From Halobacterium jilantaiense (GTDB lineage: Archaea > Halobacteriota > Halobacteria > Halobacteriales > Halobacteriaceae): a stretch of 64,000 nucleotides of DNA. Below, in pieces: positions 44,481 to 54,259 of this stretch (position 1 is its first letter; each line of letters starts with the position of its first letter). Under the pieces are notes generated by a model. It had not been told where the DNA came from and did no database searches. It saw only the letters and a program-made list of their open reading frames with translations. The stretch covers positions 1,771,393 through 1,835,392 of the forward strand of contig NZ_FOJA01000001.1 of NCBI RefSeq assembly GCF_900110535.1, read 5' to 3'. Position numbers and translations under genes: made by a program.

Positions 44481-45461
44481 TCAGAGGCTCTCGGCCACGT
44501 CCTCTGCGAAGTACGTGATGATGAGGTCCGCGCCCGCTCGTTTGATGGACAGCAGACTCTCGCGGGCGACCGCGTCGAGGTCGAGCCAGCCCTGCTCGGC
44601 GGCGGCGTGCAGCATCGCGTACTCGCCGGAGACGTTGTAGGCGGCGACCGGGCGGTCGAACTCACGGCGCACGTCCGAGACGATGTCGAGGTAGGGAAGC
44701 GCGGGCTTGACCATCAGTACGTCCGCGCCCTGCTCGACGTCCAGCGCGACTTCGCGGCCGGCCTCCCGCCGATTGGCTGGGTCCATCTGGTAGTGCCGGC
44801 GGTCGCCGAACGCGGGCGCGCCGTCGGCGGCGTCCCGGAACGGCCCGTAGAACGCGGACTCGTACTTCGCGGCGTAACTCATGATGGGGATGTCGGAGAA
44901 CCCGGCGTCGTCCAGCGCCTCGCGAATCGCCGCCACCATCCCGTCGGTCATCGAGGACGGCGCGACCATCTCTGCGCCCGCCTCGGCGTGGGAGACGGCG
45001 GTCTCCGCGAGCAGGTCCAGCGTCTCGTCGTTGTCCACAGTCAGGTCCGGGTCGTCGGCGGCGTGGTCCTCGACCACTCCGCAGTGGCCGTGGCTCGTGT
45101 ACTCGCAGAGGCAGACGTCCGTGATGACGTAGGCGTCCGTCTCGCCCGTGATGCGCCGCGTGGCTTCCTGCACGACGCCGTCGTCGGCGTACGCGCGGCT
45201 CCCGACCTCGTCTTTGGACTCGGGGATGCCGAACAGGATGACGGCCTCGACGCCCGTCTCCAGCACTTCCTCGACCCGGGCGACGGCGTCGTCGAGCGGG
45301 ACGCGCTCGTGGCCGGGCATCGACTCGATGGGCTGGCGCTCGTCGGTCGTCGCGTCCACGAACACGGGCGCGACGAGGTCCGAGGCCGACAGGCTCGTCT
45401 CGGAGACGAGGCCCCGGACGCCGTCCCGGCGGAGCCGCCGGGGGCGGTGCGTGAGGTCCAT
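44481..45461 (-). CDS. hemB: Delta-aminolevulinic acid dehydratase (porphobilinogen synthase), zinc type
   Basis: A 326-residue HemB joining two aminolevulinates to porphobilinogen. The zinc-ligand motif is C117, C119 and C127 in [15 protein letters not shown], marking the zinc-dependent class. Schiff-base lysines lie in [13 protein letters not shown] and [14 protein letters not shown] at 45461 ([13 protein letters not shown]) is chosen; the longer frame to 45680 is an Arg-rich shadow. It starts 57 nt after the copper ATPase gene on the same strand. Confidence 0.96.
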   Translation of the reverse strand: MDLTHRPRRLRRDGVRGLVSETSLSASDLVAPVFVDATTDERQPIESMPGHERVPLDDAVARVEEVLETGVEAVILFGIPESKDEVGSRAYADDGVVQEATRRITGETDAYVITDVCLCEYTSHGHCGVVEDHAADDPDLTVDNDETLDLLAETAVSHAEAGAEMVAPSSMTDGMVAAIREALDDAGFSDIPIMSYAAKYESAFYGPFRDAADGAPAFGDRRHYQMDPANRREAGREVALDVEQGADVLMVKPALPYLDIVSDVRREFDRPVAAYNVSGEYAMLHAAAEQGWLDLDAVARESLLSIKRAGADLIITYFAEDVAESL

Positions 45462-45517
45462 ACCGGCTCCTCCGGCCGCCGCGCCAAAAGGGTTCGCGGA
45501 ACCGACGCCCGTGGCCG

Positions 45518-48043
45518 CTACCCCGCGAGCAGCCCCGACAGCAGGCCGCCACGCAGCGGGCGCGCGGAGTTCCCGACGACGACGAGGCTGGAGCCGGCCA
45601 TCGCCGCCGCCGCGAACAGCGGATTTAGCAGGGCTGCCACCGCCAGAGGAATCGCGACGGCGTTGTACGTGAACGCCCACGCGAGGTTCTGTCGGATGCG
45701 CGACCTAGTGGCGTCCGCGAGCCCGAACATCTCGGGAACGGCGTCGAGGTCCGCCGTCACGACGGCGTCGGCGGCGTCGGCCGCGAGTTCGGTGCCCGAT
45801 CCCATAGCGACCCCGAGGTCGGCGGCGGCGAGCGCGGGCGCGTCGTTGCTGCCGTCGCCGACCATCGCCACCGTCGCGTTCTCGCCGACCGCCCGGACGG
45901 CCCGGGCCTTCCCCTCGGGTGGAACGCCAGCGAACACGTCCGACACGGCGTCGTGTTCGCGGAACGGGTCTGCTGCGTCGGGGTCGTCGCCAGTCAGGAC
46001 GACCACCTCGCGGCCGGCGGCGGCCAGGTCCTCCACGACCGACAGCCACTCCTCGCGGGGCTGGTCTGCCACCGCGAGCACCCCTCTCGCCTCGCCGTTC
46101 CAGCTGACCACCGTGGGCACGCCGTCGACGCAGTCGGTCGCTTCCCGGACGCGGTCTGGGACGCTCCACTCGCCGTCGTCGAACAGCCCGGGGTGACCGA
46201 CGAGCACGCGGTCGCCGTCGACGGTGCCGGTGACGCCCCGCGGCTTCCGGTCGAAGTCCGTCACCTCGACCGCAGGCGGGTCGGCGCGGTCGGTGACGGC
46301 CTCAGCGACGGGGTGCGTGGAGAACTGTTCGACGGCGGCAGCCCGCGTGAGGACGCTCTCCGGGTCGATGCCGCCGACCGCCGTCACGGCCTCGACGGCC
46401 ATCTCGCCCGTGGTGAGCGTCCCGGTCTTGTCGAGGACGACGACGTCGACGTTCCGCACGCGCTCGAAGACGCCGGCGTCCGTGACGACGACGCCGGCGT
46501 CCAGAGCCTCCCGGACGCCTGCCGAGACGGCCAGCGGGGTGGCGAGGCCGAGCGCGCACGGGCAGGAGACGACCAGCACCGCCACGCCCGTTAGCACGGC
46601 GTCGGCAACGCCTGCACCGCTCCAGAGATAGTAGCCGGCCGTGACGACGGCGAGCGCGACGACCAGCGGGACGAAGACAGCGGCGAGGCGGTCGGCGACC
46701 TGCTGGACGCCCGGCCGGGCACTCCGGACGTCCCACAGCAGTTCGACCAGCTGGTCGGCCGTCGAGTCGGGTCCCTCGCCCACCGCCACGACGAGCGCGT
46801 CGTCGGTGACGACGGTACCGCCGAGCACCTCGTCGCCCGGGCGCTTCCTGTCCGGCACGGACTCGCCCGTGACGAGGGACTCGTCGACCGCCGCCGCGCC
46901 CTCCGCGACTGTTCCGTCCACGGGGACGCGCTCGCCGGCCCGCACCACGACCTCGTCGCCTGAACCGAGGTCGTCGACGGGGACGGTCTCGGTGCCGCCC
47001 TCGCTGGTCCGCCTGCTGGCGTCGTCGACGCTGGCGGCGGCGAACGCCGACAGGCCGGAGACGGCACGCGACTTGACGCGCTCCTCGATGCGGTTCCCGA
47101 GCGTGACGACGAGGACGACCATCACGGCGACGTCGAAGTAGACGTGCGCGCTGCCGGCGGCGTAGGCCGCCACCGAGTACCCCCACGCCGCCAGCACGGC
47201 GAGCGCGACGAGGAGGTCCATGTTCGGGCGGCCGGCCCGCAGGCTCACGTACGCCCCCCTGAGGAACGGCCGACCTGTGTGGAAGACGACGACGGACGCG
47301 AGGGCGGCGACGGCGGGCACGGCGGTGCCGACCGAGAGCGAGTCGGCGTTCAGGATGGCCGCGAACGACACGCTCTGGAGGACGGCAAGCAGCGCGACGG
47401 CTTCCAGCAGCCCGAACACGAGGCCGAAGGTCACCGCGCAGTAGACGGTGCCGAGCGCGAGCGTGGCGGCCAGCACCCCGAGTTCGGCCGTCGGCGCGAG
47501 GTCGAGGTACGAGCCGTACAGCACGAGGCCGTAGCCGAGCATCACGACCATTCCCAGCAGGCTTCCCACGACCACCCGGCGGTCGTCGCCCGCCAGCCAG
47601 CCGCCGGCGTCTCCCATCCCCGACTCGTCGCCGTCCGGAAGTGATGCCCCGTACCCAAGCCGGTCGAACACGCCCGGGAGGTCGGACGGGTCGACGACTT
47701 CGGGGTCGTAGGTCACGCGGGCGGCGTCCGTCGCGTAGCTCACGTCGGCGTCGTGGACGCCCGCGGTGTCGGTCGCTTCGGCCTGTAAGAACAGCTCGCA
47801 CGCCGAGCAGTGGAGGCCGTCGACGTCGAGGTAGGCGGTCTCGGCGCTCTCGGGCACGTCGCTGTCGTCTGGGGTGGAGTCGTCGACGGCGGCCGCGTTC
47901 AGGTTCTCGGGGTCGGCGGCCGTCACGTCGTCGAGCCGGCGGCCGACCTCCAGGCAGCCGCGACAGCAGTACTCGCCGTCCACGCCGTCCTCCGTGACGG
48001 GCGGGTCCGGCGTCGGCAGGTCGCAGAGCGCGCACTCGCTCAT
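45518..48043 (-). CDS. Copper-translocating P-type ATPase, CcoI/FixI-like N-terminus
   Basis: An 841-residue P1B-type ATPase. The N-terminus has a Cys-rich metal-binding region C4/C7 and C26/C27/C30 (CALC, YCCRGC) as in CcoI/FixI and CopA2-type pumps, then an HMA domain with CSAC (C79, C82). The CPC ion channel motif is C494-P-C496 and the phosphorylation site is D538 in DKTGTLT; later [10 protein letters not shown] and about eight membrane helices are visible. FixI-like members export copper for cytochrome oxidase assembly, consistent with the heme genes next to it (inference). The ATG at 48043 is preferred over upstream frames. Gap to the divergent MFS gene is about 220 nt. Confidence 0.92.
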   Translation of the reverse strand: MSECALCDLPTPDPPVTEDGVDGEYCCRGCLEVGRRLDDVTAADPENLNAAAVDDSTPDDSDVPESAETAYLDVDGLHCSACELFLQAEATDTAGVHDADVSYATDAARVTYDPEVVDPSDLPGVFDRLGYGASLPDGDESGMGDAGGWLAGDDRRVVVGSLLGMVVMLGYGLVLYGSYLDLAPTAELGVLAATLALGTVYCAVTFGLVFGLLEAVALLAVLQSVSFAAILNADSLSVGTAVPAVAALASVVVFHTGRPFLRGAYVSLRAGRPNMDLLVALAVLAAWGYSVAAYAAGSAHVYFDVAVMVVLVVTLGNRIEERVKSRAVSGLSAFAAASVDDASRRTSEGGTETVPVDDLGSGDEVVVRAGERVPVDGTVAEGAAAVDESLVTGESVPDRKRPGDEVLGGTVVTDDALVVAVGEGPDSTADQLVELLWDVRSARPGVQQVADRLAAVFVPLVVALAVVTAGYYLWSGAGVADAVLTGVAVLVVSCPCALGLATPLAVSAGVREALDAGVVVTDAGVFERVRNVDVVVLDKTGTLTTGEMAVEAVTAVGGIDPESVLTRAAAVEQFSTHPVAEAVTDRADPPAVEVTDFDRKPRGVTGTVDGDRVLVGHPGLFDDGEWSVPDRVREATDCVDGVPTVVSWNGEARGVLAVADQPREEWLSVVEDLAAAGREVVVLTGDDPDAADPFREHDAVSDVFAGVPPEGKARAVRAVGENATVAMVGDGSNDAPALAAADLGVAMGSGTELAADAADAVVTADLDAVPEMFGLADATRSRIRQNLAWAFTYNAVAIPLAVAALLNPLFAAAAMAGSSLVVVGNSARPLRGGLLSGLLAG

Positions 48044-48264
48044 CGCCGCCCCCTCGCGGACTCGGCTCCACAAACCGTTGGCGGACGACCGGCGCGACGG
48101 TACATGTGCGGGCGTAGACGGCGGGCCAGCAAGCGCCTTCACCCGAACACCTTCGCACCCGTTCCCGCCGCGTCGGAGCGTCCACCGGTGCCGAATCGAC
48201 CCGACAGCCCCGCCGACTGCGGGGAATCCGCAACGGCCTTGCCGGGGCTGGCCCACCCGCGAGT

Positions 48265-49509
48265 GTGGACCGGGACCAACTGCAGTTCTACTCGCTGTAC
48301 GTCTCGCGATTCGCCGGCGGCTTCGGCCTCAGCGCGCTCGCCCTGCTGCTCCCGAAGTACGCCAACGAACTGGTCGCCTCCGACCTCATGATCGGCCTGT
48401 TCTACACGGGCTTCACCGTGTCGCAGGCGCTCATCGTTGTCCCGATGGCGTGGGCCGGCGACCGCTACGACAAGCGCGCCATCTTCCTCGGGCTGCTCGC
48501 GTTCGGCGTCGTCGTCTCGCTGGCGTTCACCTTCGTCGAGACGTCCTGGCAGCTCGTCGCCGTCCGCGGGGGTCAGGGCATCCTCGCCACCGGCATGGGG
48601 CTGTTGAGCCTCTCGCTGGTCGGCGAACTCGCGTCGAAGGGCACCCGCGCGAACCGCATCGGGAAGGCGAACGCGTGGCGGCTCGCCGCATCGCTGCTCG
48701 GCCTGGGCACCGCCGGCGTCCTCTACGACCGCTACGGCTTCGAACCGGTCTTCTACGTACTCGCCGTGCTGTTCGTCGTCGCGTTCGCCGCGGTCTGGGT
48801 CCTGCTCGACGCCGACGACACCCGCATCCGGGGGTTCCCGTTCAGCGACCTCGCGGTGAACCGCCGCATCCTCACGCTCACCAGCTTCCGCGCGCCGTAC
48901 GCCGTCGCCGTCACCCTCGTCCGGTCGTGGGTCGCCGTCTACGCCGGCCTCGAAGCATCCCGGGGCGGGCTGGCGTACACCGGGGTCGTGCTCGCCGTCG
49001 TGCTCAGCGCGGAGAAGTTCACGAACATGCTCTGCCAGCCGTTCACCGGCCGGCTCTCGGACCGCTTCGGCCGGTCGCTGTTCGTCGCCGCGGGCGGCGC
49101 GGGCTACGGCGTCGCCGCGATGCTCGTCCCGCTCACGCCCGCCGTCGGCGACGCACTCGGGCTGGCGGCCTCCGCGCCCGTCCTCGGCGACCTCTCGCCC
49201 GCGTTCCTCCCGCTGGTCGCGGTCAACGGCCTGCTCGGCGTCGCCGACTCCTTCCGGGAGCCCGCGAGCATGGCGCTGTTCGCCGACGAAGGCATCGACG
49301 GCGAGGGCGTCGCGTCCTCCTTCGGCATCCGGGAGCTCGTCTGGCGGCCCGGCAGCGTGCTCGCGCCCGTCCTCGGCGGCTGGCTGATGGCCGAGTACGG
49401 CATCGAGTGGGCGTTCTACGTCGGCGGCGCGTTCGCGCTCACCGCCGTCGCCATCTTCGTCGCCGTTCTGGTGCGCGACCACGGAGCCGAAGCGCTCACC
49501 GAGTGGTAG
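48265..49509 (+). CDS. MFS transporter
   Basis: A 414-residue major facilitator superfamily protein with about 12 predicted helices. A short N-terminus (GTG start, MDRDQLQF) leads into helix 1 (LYVSRFAGGFGLSALALLLP), the loop 2-3 motif is GDRYDKRA, and the central cytoplasmic loop has RLSDRFGRS, the motif A copy of the second half. Substrate is not predictable; drug/organic-acid efflux is the common default. The promoter region is shared with the divergent copper ATPase gene. Confidence 0.9.
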   Translation: MDRDQLQFYSLYVSRFAGGFGLSALALLLPKYANELVASDLMIGLFYTGFTVSQALIVVPMAWAGDRYDKRAIFLGLLAFGVVVSLAFTFVETSWQLVAVRGGQGILATGMGLLSLSLVGELASKGTRANRIGKANAWRLAASLLGLGTAGVLYDRYGFEPVFYVLAVLFVVAFAAVWVLLDADDTRIRGFPFSDLAVNRRILTLTSFRAPYAVAVTLVRSWVAVYAGLEASRGGLAYTGVVLAVVLSAEKFTNMLCQPFTGRLSDRFGRSLFVAAGGAGYGVAAMLVPLTPAVGDALGLAASAPVLGDLSPAFLPLVAVNGLLGVADSFREPASMALFADEGIDGEGVASSFGIRELVWRPGSVLAPVLGGWLMAEYGIEWAFYVGGAFALTAVAIFVAVLVRDHGAEALTEW

Positions 49510-49531
49510 CCCGCCTCGCCGGGTGAAACTC

Positions 49532-49551
49532 GCTTCAGCGAAGCTATAACC
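49532..49551 (+). promoter_or_regulatory. Palindrome overlapping a TATA box upstream of the acetyltransferase gene
   Basis: GCTTCAGCGAAGC (49532-49544; five-base arms around AGC) immediately precedes CTATAACC, a TATA element centred about 27 nt above the ATG at 49575. The arm overlaps the BRE position, so it could be an operator or the 3' hairpin of the MFS gene 22 nt upstream. Confidence 0.45.
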
Positions 49552-49574
49552 GCTCGCGGGCGTCACTGTCGACT

Positions 49575-50153
49575 ATGCCAGGACCAGCGTTCGCGGAGGG
49601 CGACACCGTCTCCCTCCACCCCATCGAGGACGAGGACCACGAGTTCATCCAGTACGGCCGCAACCACCCCGACGTGCGGGTGCCGCTGACGGACACGTCT
49701 ATCAAGTCCGTCGACGACGTGGCCGAGATGCTCGAGGACGAGGACTACCACTTCCTCATCTGCGTGGACGAGCAACGCGAGTCCACGGAACAGGCGAGCG
49801 GCGCAGCCGCGAGCAGCGACGACGGCGACCCCGAGCCCGTCGGCGTCGTGGCGTTCGGCTGGGTCAGTTCGCCCGGCGAGCGCGGCAACCTCATGTACTG
49901 GGTCGCGCCCGAACACCAGGGCAACGGCTACGTCACCGAGGGGACGGAACTGTTCCTCGACTACGCGTTCGGCGAGTGCGGCTTCCACAAGGTCGACGCC
50001 CGCGTGCTCGTGCCGAACGAGGCGTCGGCGGCCGCTCTGGAGAAACTCGGCTTCGAGCGCGAGGGACGGCGGCGCGACGACGCCATCGTGGACGGCGAGT
50101 ACGTCGACACCTACACCTACGGTCTGCTCGACCGCGAGTGGCTGGACGACTGA
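49575..50153 (+). CDS. GNAT-family N-acetyltransferase
   Basis: A 192-residue acetyltransferase of the RimJ/RimL type. The acetyl-CoA binding segment is YWVAPEHQGNGYVTEG (Q-x-x-G-x-G pattern), followed by NEASAAALEKLGFEREG, the characteristic RimJ-like C-terminal strand. An Asp/Ser-rich loop (about residues 73-95) is a halophile-type insertion. Could acetylate a protein N-terminus, antibiotic or metabolite; substrate unknown. A TATA box and palindrome lie upstream. Confidence 0.88.
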   Translation: MPGPAFAEGDTVSLHPIEDEDHEFIQYGRNHPDVRVPLTDTSIKSVDDVAEMLEDEDYHFLICVDEQRESTEQASGAAASSDDGDPEPVGVVAFGWVSSPGERGNLMYWVAPEHQGNGYVTEGTELFLDYAFGECGFHKVDARVLVPNEASAAALEKLGFEREGRRRDDAIVDGEYVDTYTYGLLDREWLDD

Positions 50154-50190
50154 CCCGGCTCACGACGGCAGCGCACACTCTCTCACTCGG

Positions 50191-50592
50191 TCACGACTCG
50201 TCGACCACGATCTCTTCGACGGACGAGACGAAATCGGCACACGACGCGGCGACCCGTGGGTCGAGTTCGACGAGTATCCCCCGTTCGACTGACGGCGACT
50301 GGTCCGGTCGGAGATGCATCAGGGCCGCGTCGTCCCACAACTGGATGCTTGCCCGGCCGGCACACAGCGGATTCCAGCAGTCCCCGTCGCTGTCCTCGGC
50401 TGCCCGTCTCGCAGACTGGATGCAGTCGTGGACTGAGTTGAGGCGTTCCCTGACGTCGGCTTCGATGTCGGTCCGCGTGTAGCGGACGTTGAGGTCGTCA
50501 CCGTCGTAGACAGCCAATCCCCGAAACCCGTCCTGTGCGTGGTCATAGACGTACGCCTGTACTTCGTTAGAGTTCAGGGCGGCACTCGCCAT
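50191..50592 (-). CDS. Conserved haloarchaeal soluble protein, unknown function
   Basis: A 133-residue protein starting MASAALNSNEVQAYVYDHAQDGFRGLAVYDGDDLNVRYTRTDIEADV, with a later CWNPLCAGRASIQLWDDAALMHL segment and the C-terminus VSSVEEIVVDES. Three cysteines, no membrane segment. Acidic, and preceded by a GTTTTAGTAC TATA-like element 26 nt upstream, so it looks like a genuine gene. I recognise no named family. It could be a small regulatory protein. Confidence 0.68.
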   Translation of the reverse strand: MASAALNSNEVQAYVYDHAQDGFRGLAVYDGDDLNVRYTRTDIEADVRERLNSVHDCIQSARRAAEDSDGDCWNPLCAGRASIQLWDDAALMHLRPDQSPSVERGILVELDPRVAASCADFVSSVEEIVVDES

Positions 50593-50642
50593 ACCACACC
50601 ATTTGTCACTCGTACTAAAACTGTTGGGGTGAAAACAGCTCG

Positions 50643-52781
50643 CTAGTCGGCCGCTGCGGATGTCTCGCCGACGCTACCCGCCGCGCCGCCCTTCGCCTCG
50701 ATGGCTTCCACGAGCAGTTCCGTGACGTCCGTCACCTCGATGTCGTCCTCGAAGCCGCCGGTCTTCCGGCCGTCCTCGTACATCGTCATGCACATCGGGC
50801 ACGCGACGACGAAGCGGTCGACGCCGTGGCCGGCGTCCGTGTCTTCGAGGGCCTCACGCAGGCGCTCCTCGCTGGGCTTGGGCTCCTCGTCGAAGTCCAT
50901 CCAGAGGCCGCCGCCGCCGCCACCGCAGCAGAAGGAATCGCTGCGGTTCCGCGGCATCTCGTCGAGCGTGACGCCCGTCGCGCGCACGACCTCGCGGGGC
51001 GCTTCGAACTCGCCGTTGTAGCGGCCGAGGTGGCAGGGGTCGTGGTAGGTGACCGTGTCGTCGAGTTCCGTGCCGGAGAGCCCGAGCGCGCCCCGGTTCA
51101 CGAGGTCCTCGACGACCTGCGTGTAGTGGTAGACCGAGTCGGCGTTCTCGAAGCCGAACTGGTCGTACTCGTTCGAGAACGTGTTGTACGAGTGCGGGTC
51201 GGTGCAGACGATTTTGTCGTAGTCGCAGGACTCGAAGGCCTCGATGTTGTCCTCGGCGACCATCTCGAAGAGGCCCTCCTCGCCGACCCGGCGGATGTCG
51301 TTGCCGTCGTTCTGCTCGTCCTCGTAGAGGATGCCGTAGTCGACGCCGGCCTCCTCGAAGACCTTGGCGAGCGAGCGCGCGACGTGCTGGTTGCGCTCGT
51401 CGTAGCTCGGGTAGTCGCCGACGTACCAGAGGTACTCGACGGACTCCTCGCGGGCGTCCGGCACCTCGAAGTCGAGTTCCTCGGTCCAGTCGGGGCGCTT
51501 GCGGTCCGGGTCGCCGAACGTGTTGCCCTTCTGGAAGACGTTCATCACGGCGTCCTCGACGTTCTTGTTCATCTGGCCGGACTCCGTGAGGCGGCGGTTC
51601 ATCTCCGTGAACTGCGTGACGTGTTCGATGTCGACCGGGCAGGCGTCCATACAGGCCATACAGGACATGCAGGACTCCATGGTCTCAGCGTCGATGACCG
51701 AGGTGCCGCCGTCCGCGACGATGTCGACCTCCTCGCGGTCGCCGGACTCCAGGTCCTCGCGGTAGTTCTTCAGGTCGAGAATCACGTCACGCGGGTCCAG
51801 CGGGCGGCCGGACGCTTTCGCCGGACACACCGACGAGCAGCGGCCGCACTTCGTGCAGGCGTCGTGGTCGAGCAACTGCTTCCAGGTGAAATCCTCGATC
51901 TCCGAGGGTCCGATTTCCTCGGGGCTAGCGTCCTCGGGCACCTTCGGGAGCCGGCGGCCGGCGTCCTCGTCGCGCGTGACGAGGTTCGCGTAGCTCGAAA
52001 TCATGTGGAACGGCTTCCCGTACGGGAGCGCCGCGATGAACGCCAGCGCGAGTATCGAGTGGCTCCACCACACGATGGGGTAGGCGCTGGCCGCCGCGTC
52101 CGCGTTGACGCCCGCGAGCTGGAAGACGTCGGCGACGAACCAGCCGACGAACGAGACGGTCTCGAAGTCCGGGAAGCCCGTGCCGAGGATGCGGATGCCC
52201 TCGGTGACGTAGCCGCCGACGCCCAGCAGGAACAGCGCCCAGACGAACAGGCCGTCCTCGGCGCTCGTGTGCTTCCCCCAGAGCCGCTCGTTGCGCACCC
52301 AGTAGCGGCGGTAGAGCGCGACGCCGACGCCGACGACGAACAGCAGCCCCATCCCGTCCATCACCAGCGAGTACGCCAGATAGAAGTCGCCGACGAAGAA
52401 CGACTCCTGGCCGAGCGCCTTCGTCCAGATGTCCATGTCGATGGCGAGGATGGTGGTCCCGATGAGCAGCGTCAGGAAGCCCCAGAGAATGAACGTGTGC
52501 ATCAGCCCCGCGACCAGGTCGCGGTCGAACTGCTTCTCGTTCGACGCGACGAGCTTCGCGGCCGACACCACTCGTCCCGGCAGGTCAGACAGCCGCTCGG
52601 TCGGGTCTTCGCTGCCCTTCGCGTACGTCGCAAACCGGTGGTAGACGCCGTACAGGAAGAGCGCGATGGCCATGGCGGAGAGCCCGTAGAACACGGCCTC
52701 GCCGACGTGCCCGATGCGCCAGAACGTCGGGCGGGTCGTCTCGCCCCCCGCCTGGGAAAGCACGGTCCAATACATACCCAT
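50643..52781 (-). CDS. Membrane Fe-S oxidoreductase with NarI-like, ferredoxin and CCG domains (EMO/EtfD-like)
   Basis: A 712-residue fusion. Residues about 15-275 form about six to seven hydrophobic segments resembling the NarI/DsrM cytochrome b domain, including conserved His (GLMHTFILWG, WWSHSILALAF). A ferredoxin unit follows with CTKCGRCSSVCP and CMSCMACMDACP, then two CCG domains: DPCHLGRYN, SFCCGGGGGGLW and VACPMCMTMYED. This order matches the electron-transfer flavoprotein:menaquinone oxidoreductase-type protein (EtfD/EMO) rather than free HdrD. In menaquinone-using haloarchaea it could deliver electrons from fatty-acid or amino-acid oxidation; no ETF genes are visible here. Start at ATG 52781 is favoured by a TTTATG box about 23 nt upstream; ATG 52775 or 52802 are possible. 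Confidence 0.82.
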   Translation of the reverse strand: MGMYWTVLSQAGGETTRPTFWRIGHVGEAVFYGLSAMAIALFLYGVYHRFATYAKGSEDPTERLSDLPGRVVSAAKLVASNEKQFDRDLVAGLMHTFILWGFLTLLIGTTILAIDMDIWTKALGQESFFVGDFYLAYSLVMDGMGLLFVVGVGVALYRRYWVRNERLWGKHTSAEDGLFVWALFLLGVGGYVTEGIRILGTGFPDFETVSFVGWFVADVFQLAGVNADAAASAYPIVWWSHSILALAFIAALPYGKPFHMISSYANLVTRDEDAGRRLPKVPEDASPEEIGPSEIEDFTWKQLLDHDACTKCGRCSSVCPAKASGRPLDPRDVILDLKNYREDLESGDREEVDIVADGGTSVIDAETMESCMSCMACMDACPVDIEHVTQFTEMNRRLTESGQMNKNVEDAVMNVFQKGNTFGDPDRKRPDWTEELDFEVPDAREESVEYLWYVGDYPSYDERNQHVARSLAKVFEEAGVDYGILYEDEQNDGNDIRRVGEEGLFEMVAEDNIEAFESCDYDKIVCTDPHSYNTFSNEYDQFGFENADSVYHYTQVVEDLVNRGALGLSGTELDDTVTYHDPCHLGRYNGEFEAPREVVRATGVTLDEMPRNRSDSFCCGGGGGGLWMDFDEEPKPSEERLREALEDTDAGHGVDRFVVACPMCMTMYEDGRKTGGFEDDIEVTDVTELLVEAIEAKGGAAGSVGETSAAAD

Positions 52782-52841
52782 ATCCCCGGACAGGATTCGC
52801 ATAAAGGTTGTTAACCGGACGGCCACGCGCCAGTGGTTTCT

Positions 52842-53564
52842 TCAGGCTGCGAGGAGCGGGGCGACCGCGGCCGCGGCGAGCGCGAGCGCACCGGCCGTCG
52901 CGAGCCAGTCCCGGCGCGCGTACGCCAGCGGCGGGCTCGTTGGATTCCACGCGAAACACCGGGCGCGGAGCGCGACGGCGAGCCGGTCGGCCCGCGAGAG
53001 TGCGCGCCCGAGTCCGCCCACGCCGACGAGCCGCATGCGCTCGCGCAGCGACCGGTCGTCGCCGAGCCGGGCGTTCACGGCGTCTCGGCGCGCTCGAAGG
53101 TCGCCCTGGAGCACGGGAAGGAACCGGAAGACGAGTGCGACACCGACCCCCGTCGCCGCCCCCAGCTTCCCGGGCAGCAGCCAGCGGAGGGCCGCCCGCG
53201 AGTCCCGGACGGGCGTGCTGTAGACGTACGCGGCGGCGACCAGCAACAACAGCACGACGCGGTAGGACGCGAGCGCGGCCTGGACGGCGGGAGCGGTCCG
53301 GAACCACGGCTCGCCGAGCGTGAGTCCCGCGACGAGCGGCGCGACCAGCAGGAACGGCGCGACCAGCAGGAACTCCCCGACTGCGTCCCGGACGGAGGCT
53401 CCGGCGAGCCGGGGTGCGACCGCCGCGAACGGCGTCAGCACCGCCAGCCCGACCGCCGTCGTGTGCGCGAACGCGGCGGCGGCGAACCCGGCCTGGAGCG
53501 CGAGCTTCGCACGCGGGTCGAGGCGGTGGAGTACGCCGTCGCCGGGTCGGTAGGTGAGTGTCAC
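52842..53564 (-). CDS. ECF transporter transmembrane subunit EcfT (CbiQ family)
   Basis: A 240-residue T-component of an energy-coupling factor importer, with about five to six hydrophobic segments and a cytoplasmic signature region near ARRDAVNARLGDDRSLRERM in the CbiQ manner. GTG start overlaps the ATPase stop by four bases. With bioY and one ATPase it forms a complete importer that takes up biotin. Located downstream in a three-gene operon. Confidence 0.88.
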   Translation of the reverse strand: MTLTYRPGDGVLHRLDPRAKLALQAGFAAAAFAHTTAVGLAVLTPFAAVAPRLAGASVRDAVGEFLLVAPFLLVAPLVAGLTLGEPWFRTAPAVQAALASYRVVLLLLVAAAYVYSTPVRDSRAALRWLLPGKLGAATGVGVALVFRFLPVLQGDLRARRDAVNARLGDDRSLRERMRLVGVGGLGRALSRADRLAVALRARCFAWNPTSPPLAYARRDWLATAGALALAAAAVAPLLAA

Positions 53565-54259
53565 GGAGGCCGCACCCCGACGCCGGGGAGGCCGTCCAGC
53601 ACCTCGTCCGGGGTCCCGCGGAGCGCCACCTCGCCGTCGCGCATCGCGACCACGCTGTCGGCCAACTCCCAGACGTCTCGGAGGTCGTGAGTGACGACGA
53701 CCAGGCTCGTCCCGCGCTCGGAGAGCGCCCGGAGGCGGTCGAGGACGGACTGGCGGGCGGGCCAGTCCAGACCCGTGAACGGTTCGTCGAGCACGAGGTG
53801 GTCGGGCCGCATCGCGAGCGCGGCGGCGATAGCGACTCGCTCCTGCTCGCCGCCGGAGAGGTCGGCGACGCGCTCGTCGCCCCGGCCCCCGAGTTCGACG
53901 GCGTCGAGGGCTTCCTCGACGCGGGCGTCGACCTCGTCGCGGGACAGACCGAGGTTCTCCGGGCCGAACGCCACGTCAGCGCCGACTGTCGCGCCGACGA
54001 AGCCGTCCCGGGGGTTCTGGAACACCATCCCGACGCTCGCCCGCGCGGCCACGAGGTCGTCTTCGACCGGCGTGCCGTTCACGAGTACGTCGCCCTCGTC
54101 GGGCTCCAGGAGGCCGTTGAAGTGCCGGACGAGCGTCGTCTTCCCGGAGCCGTTCGCGCCCGCGACGAGCACGCACTCGCCGTCCGCGACGTCGAGGCTG
54201 ACGCCGTCGACGGCCACTGTGTCGCCGTACCGGTGGACGAGGTTCCGGACCGACAGCAT
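53561..54259 (-). CDS. ECF transporter ATPase (EcfA/CbiO type)
   Basis: A 232-residue ATPase. Walker A GANGSGKTTLV, Q-loop FQNPRDGFVG, signature LSGGEQER and Walker B LVLDEPF are all intact; the D-loop TGLDW and H-loop VVVTHDL follow. A single ATPase gene in the operon implies homodimer formation, in contrast to the EcfA1/EcfA2 pair of many Firmicutes. Its ATG overlaps the bioY stop by one base, and its stop overlaps ecfT. Confidence 0.94.
   Translation of the reverse strand: MLSVRNLVHRYGDTVAVDGVSLDVADGECVLVAGANGSGKTTLVRHFNGLLEPDEGDVLVNGTPVEDDLVAARASVGMVFQNPRDGFVGATVGADVAFGPENLGLSRDEVDARVEEALDAVELGGRGDERVADLSGGEQERVAIAAALAMRPDHLVLDEPFTGLDWPARQSVLDRLRALSERGTSLVVVTHDLRDVWELADSVVAMRDGEVALRGTPDEVLDGLPGVGVRPP

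Noticed and set aside
43773-46196. 807-residue plus-strand ORF opposite hemB and the copper ATPase
   Set aside because: Antisense shadow; the HemB zinc motif and DKTGT are on the opposite strand.
50826-52814. 662-residue plus-strand ORF opposite the Fe-S oxidoreductase
   Set aside because: Val/Arg/Asp repeats produced by reverse complementing acidic codons; no motifs.
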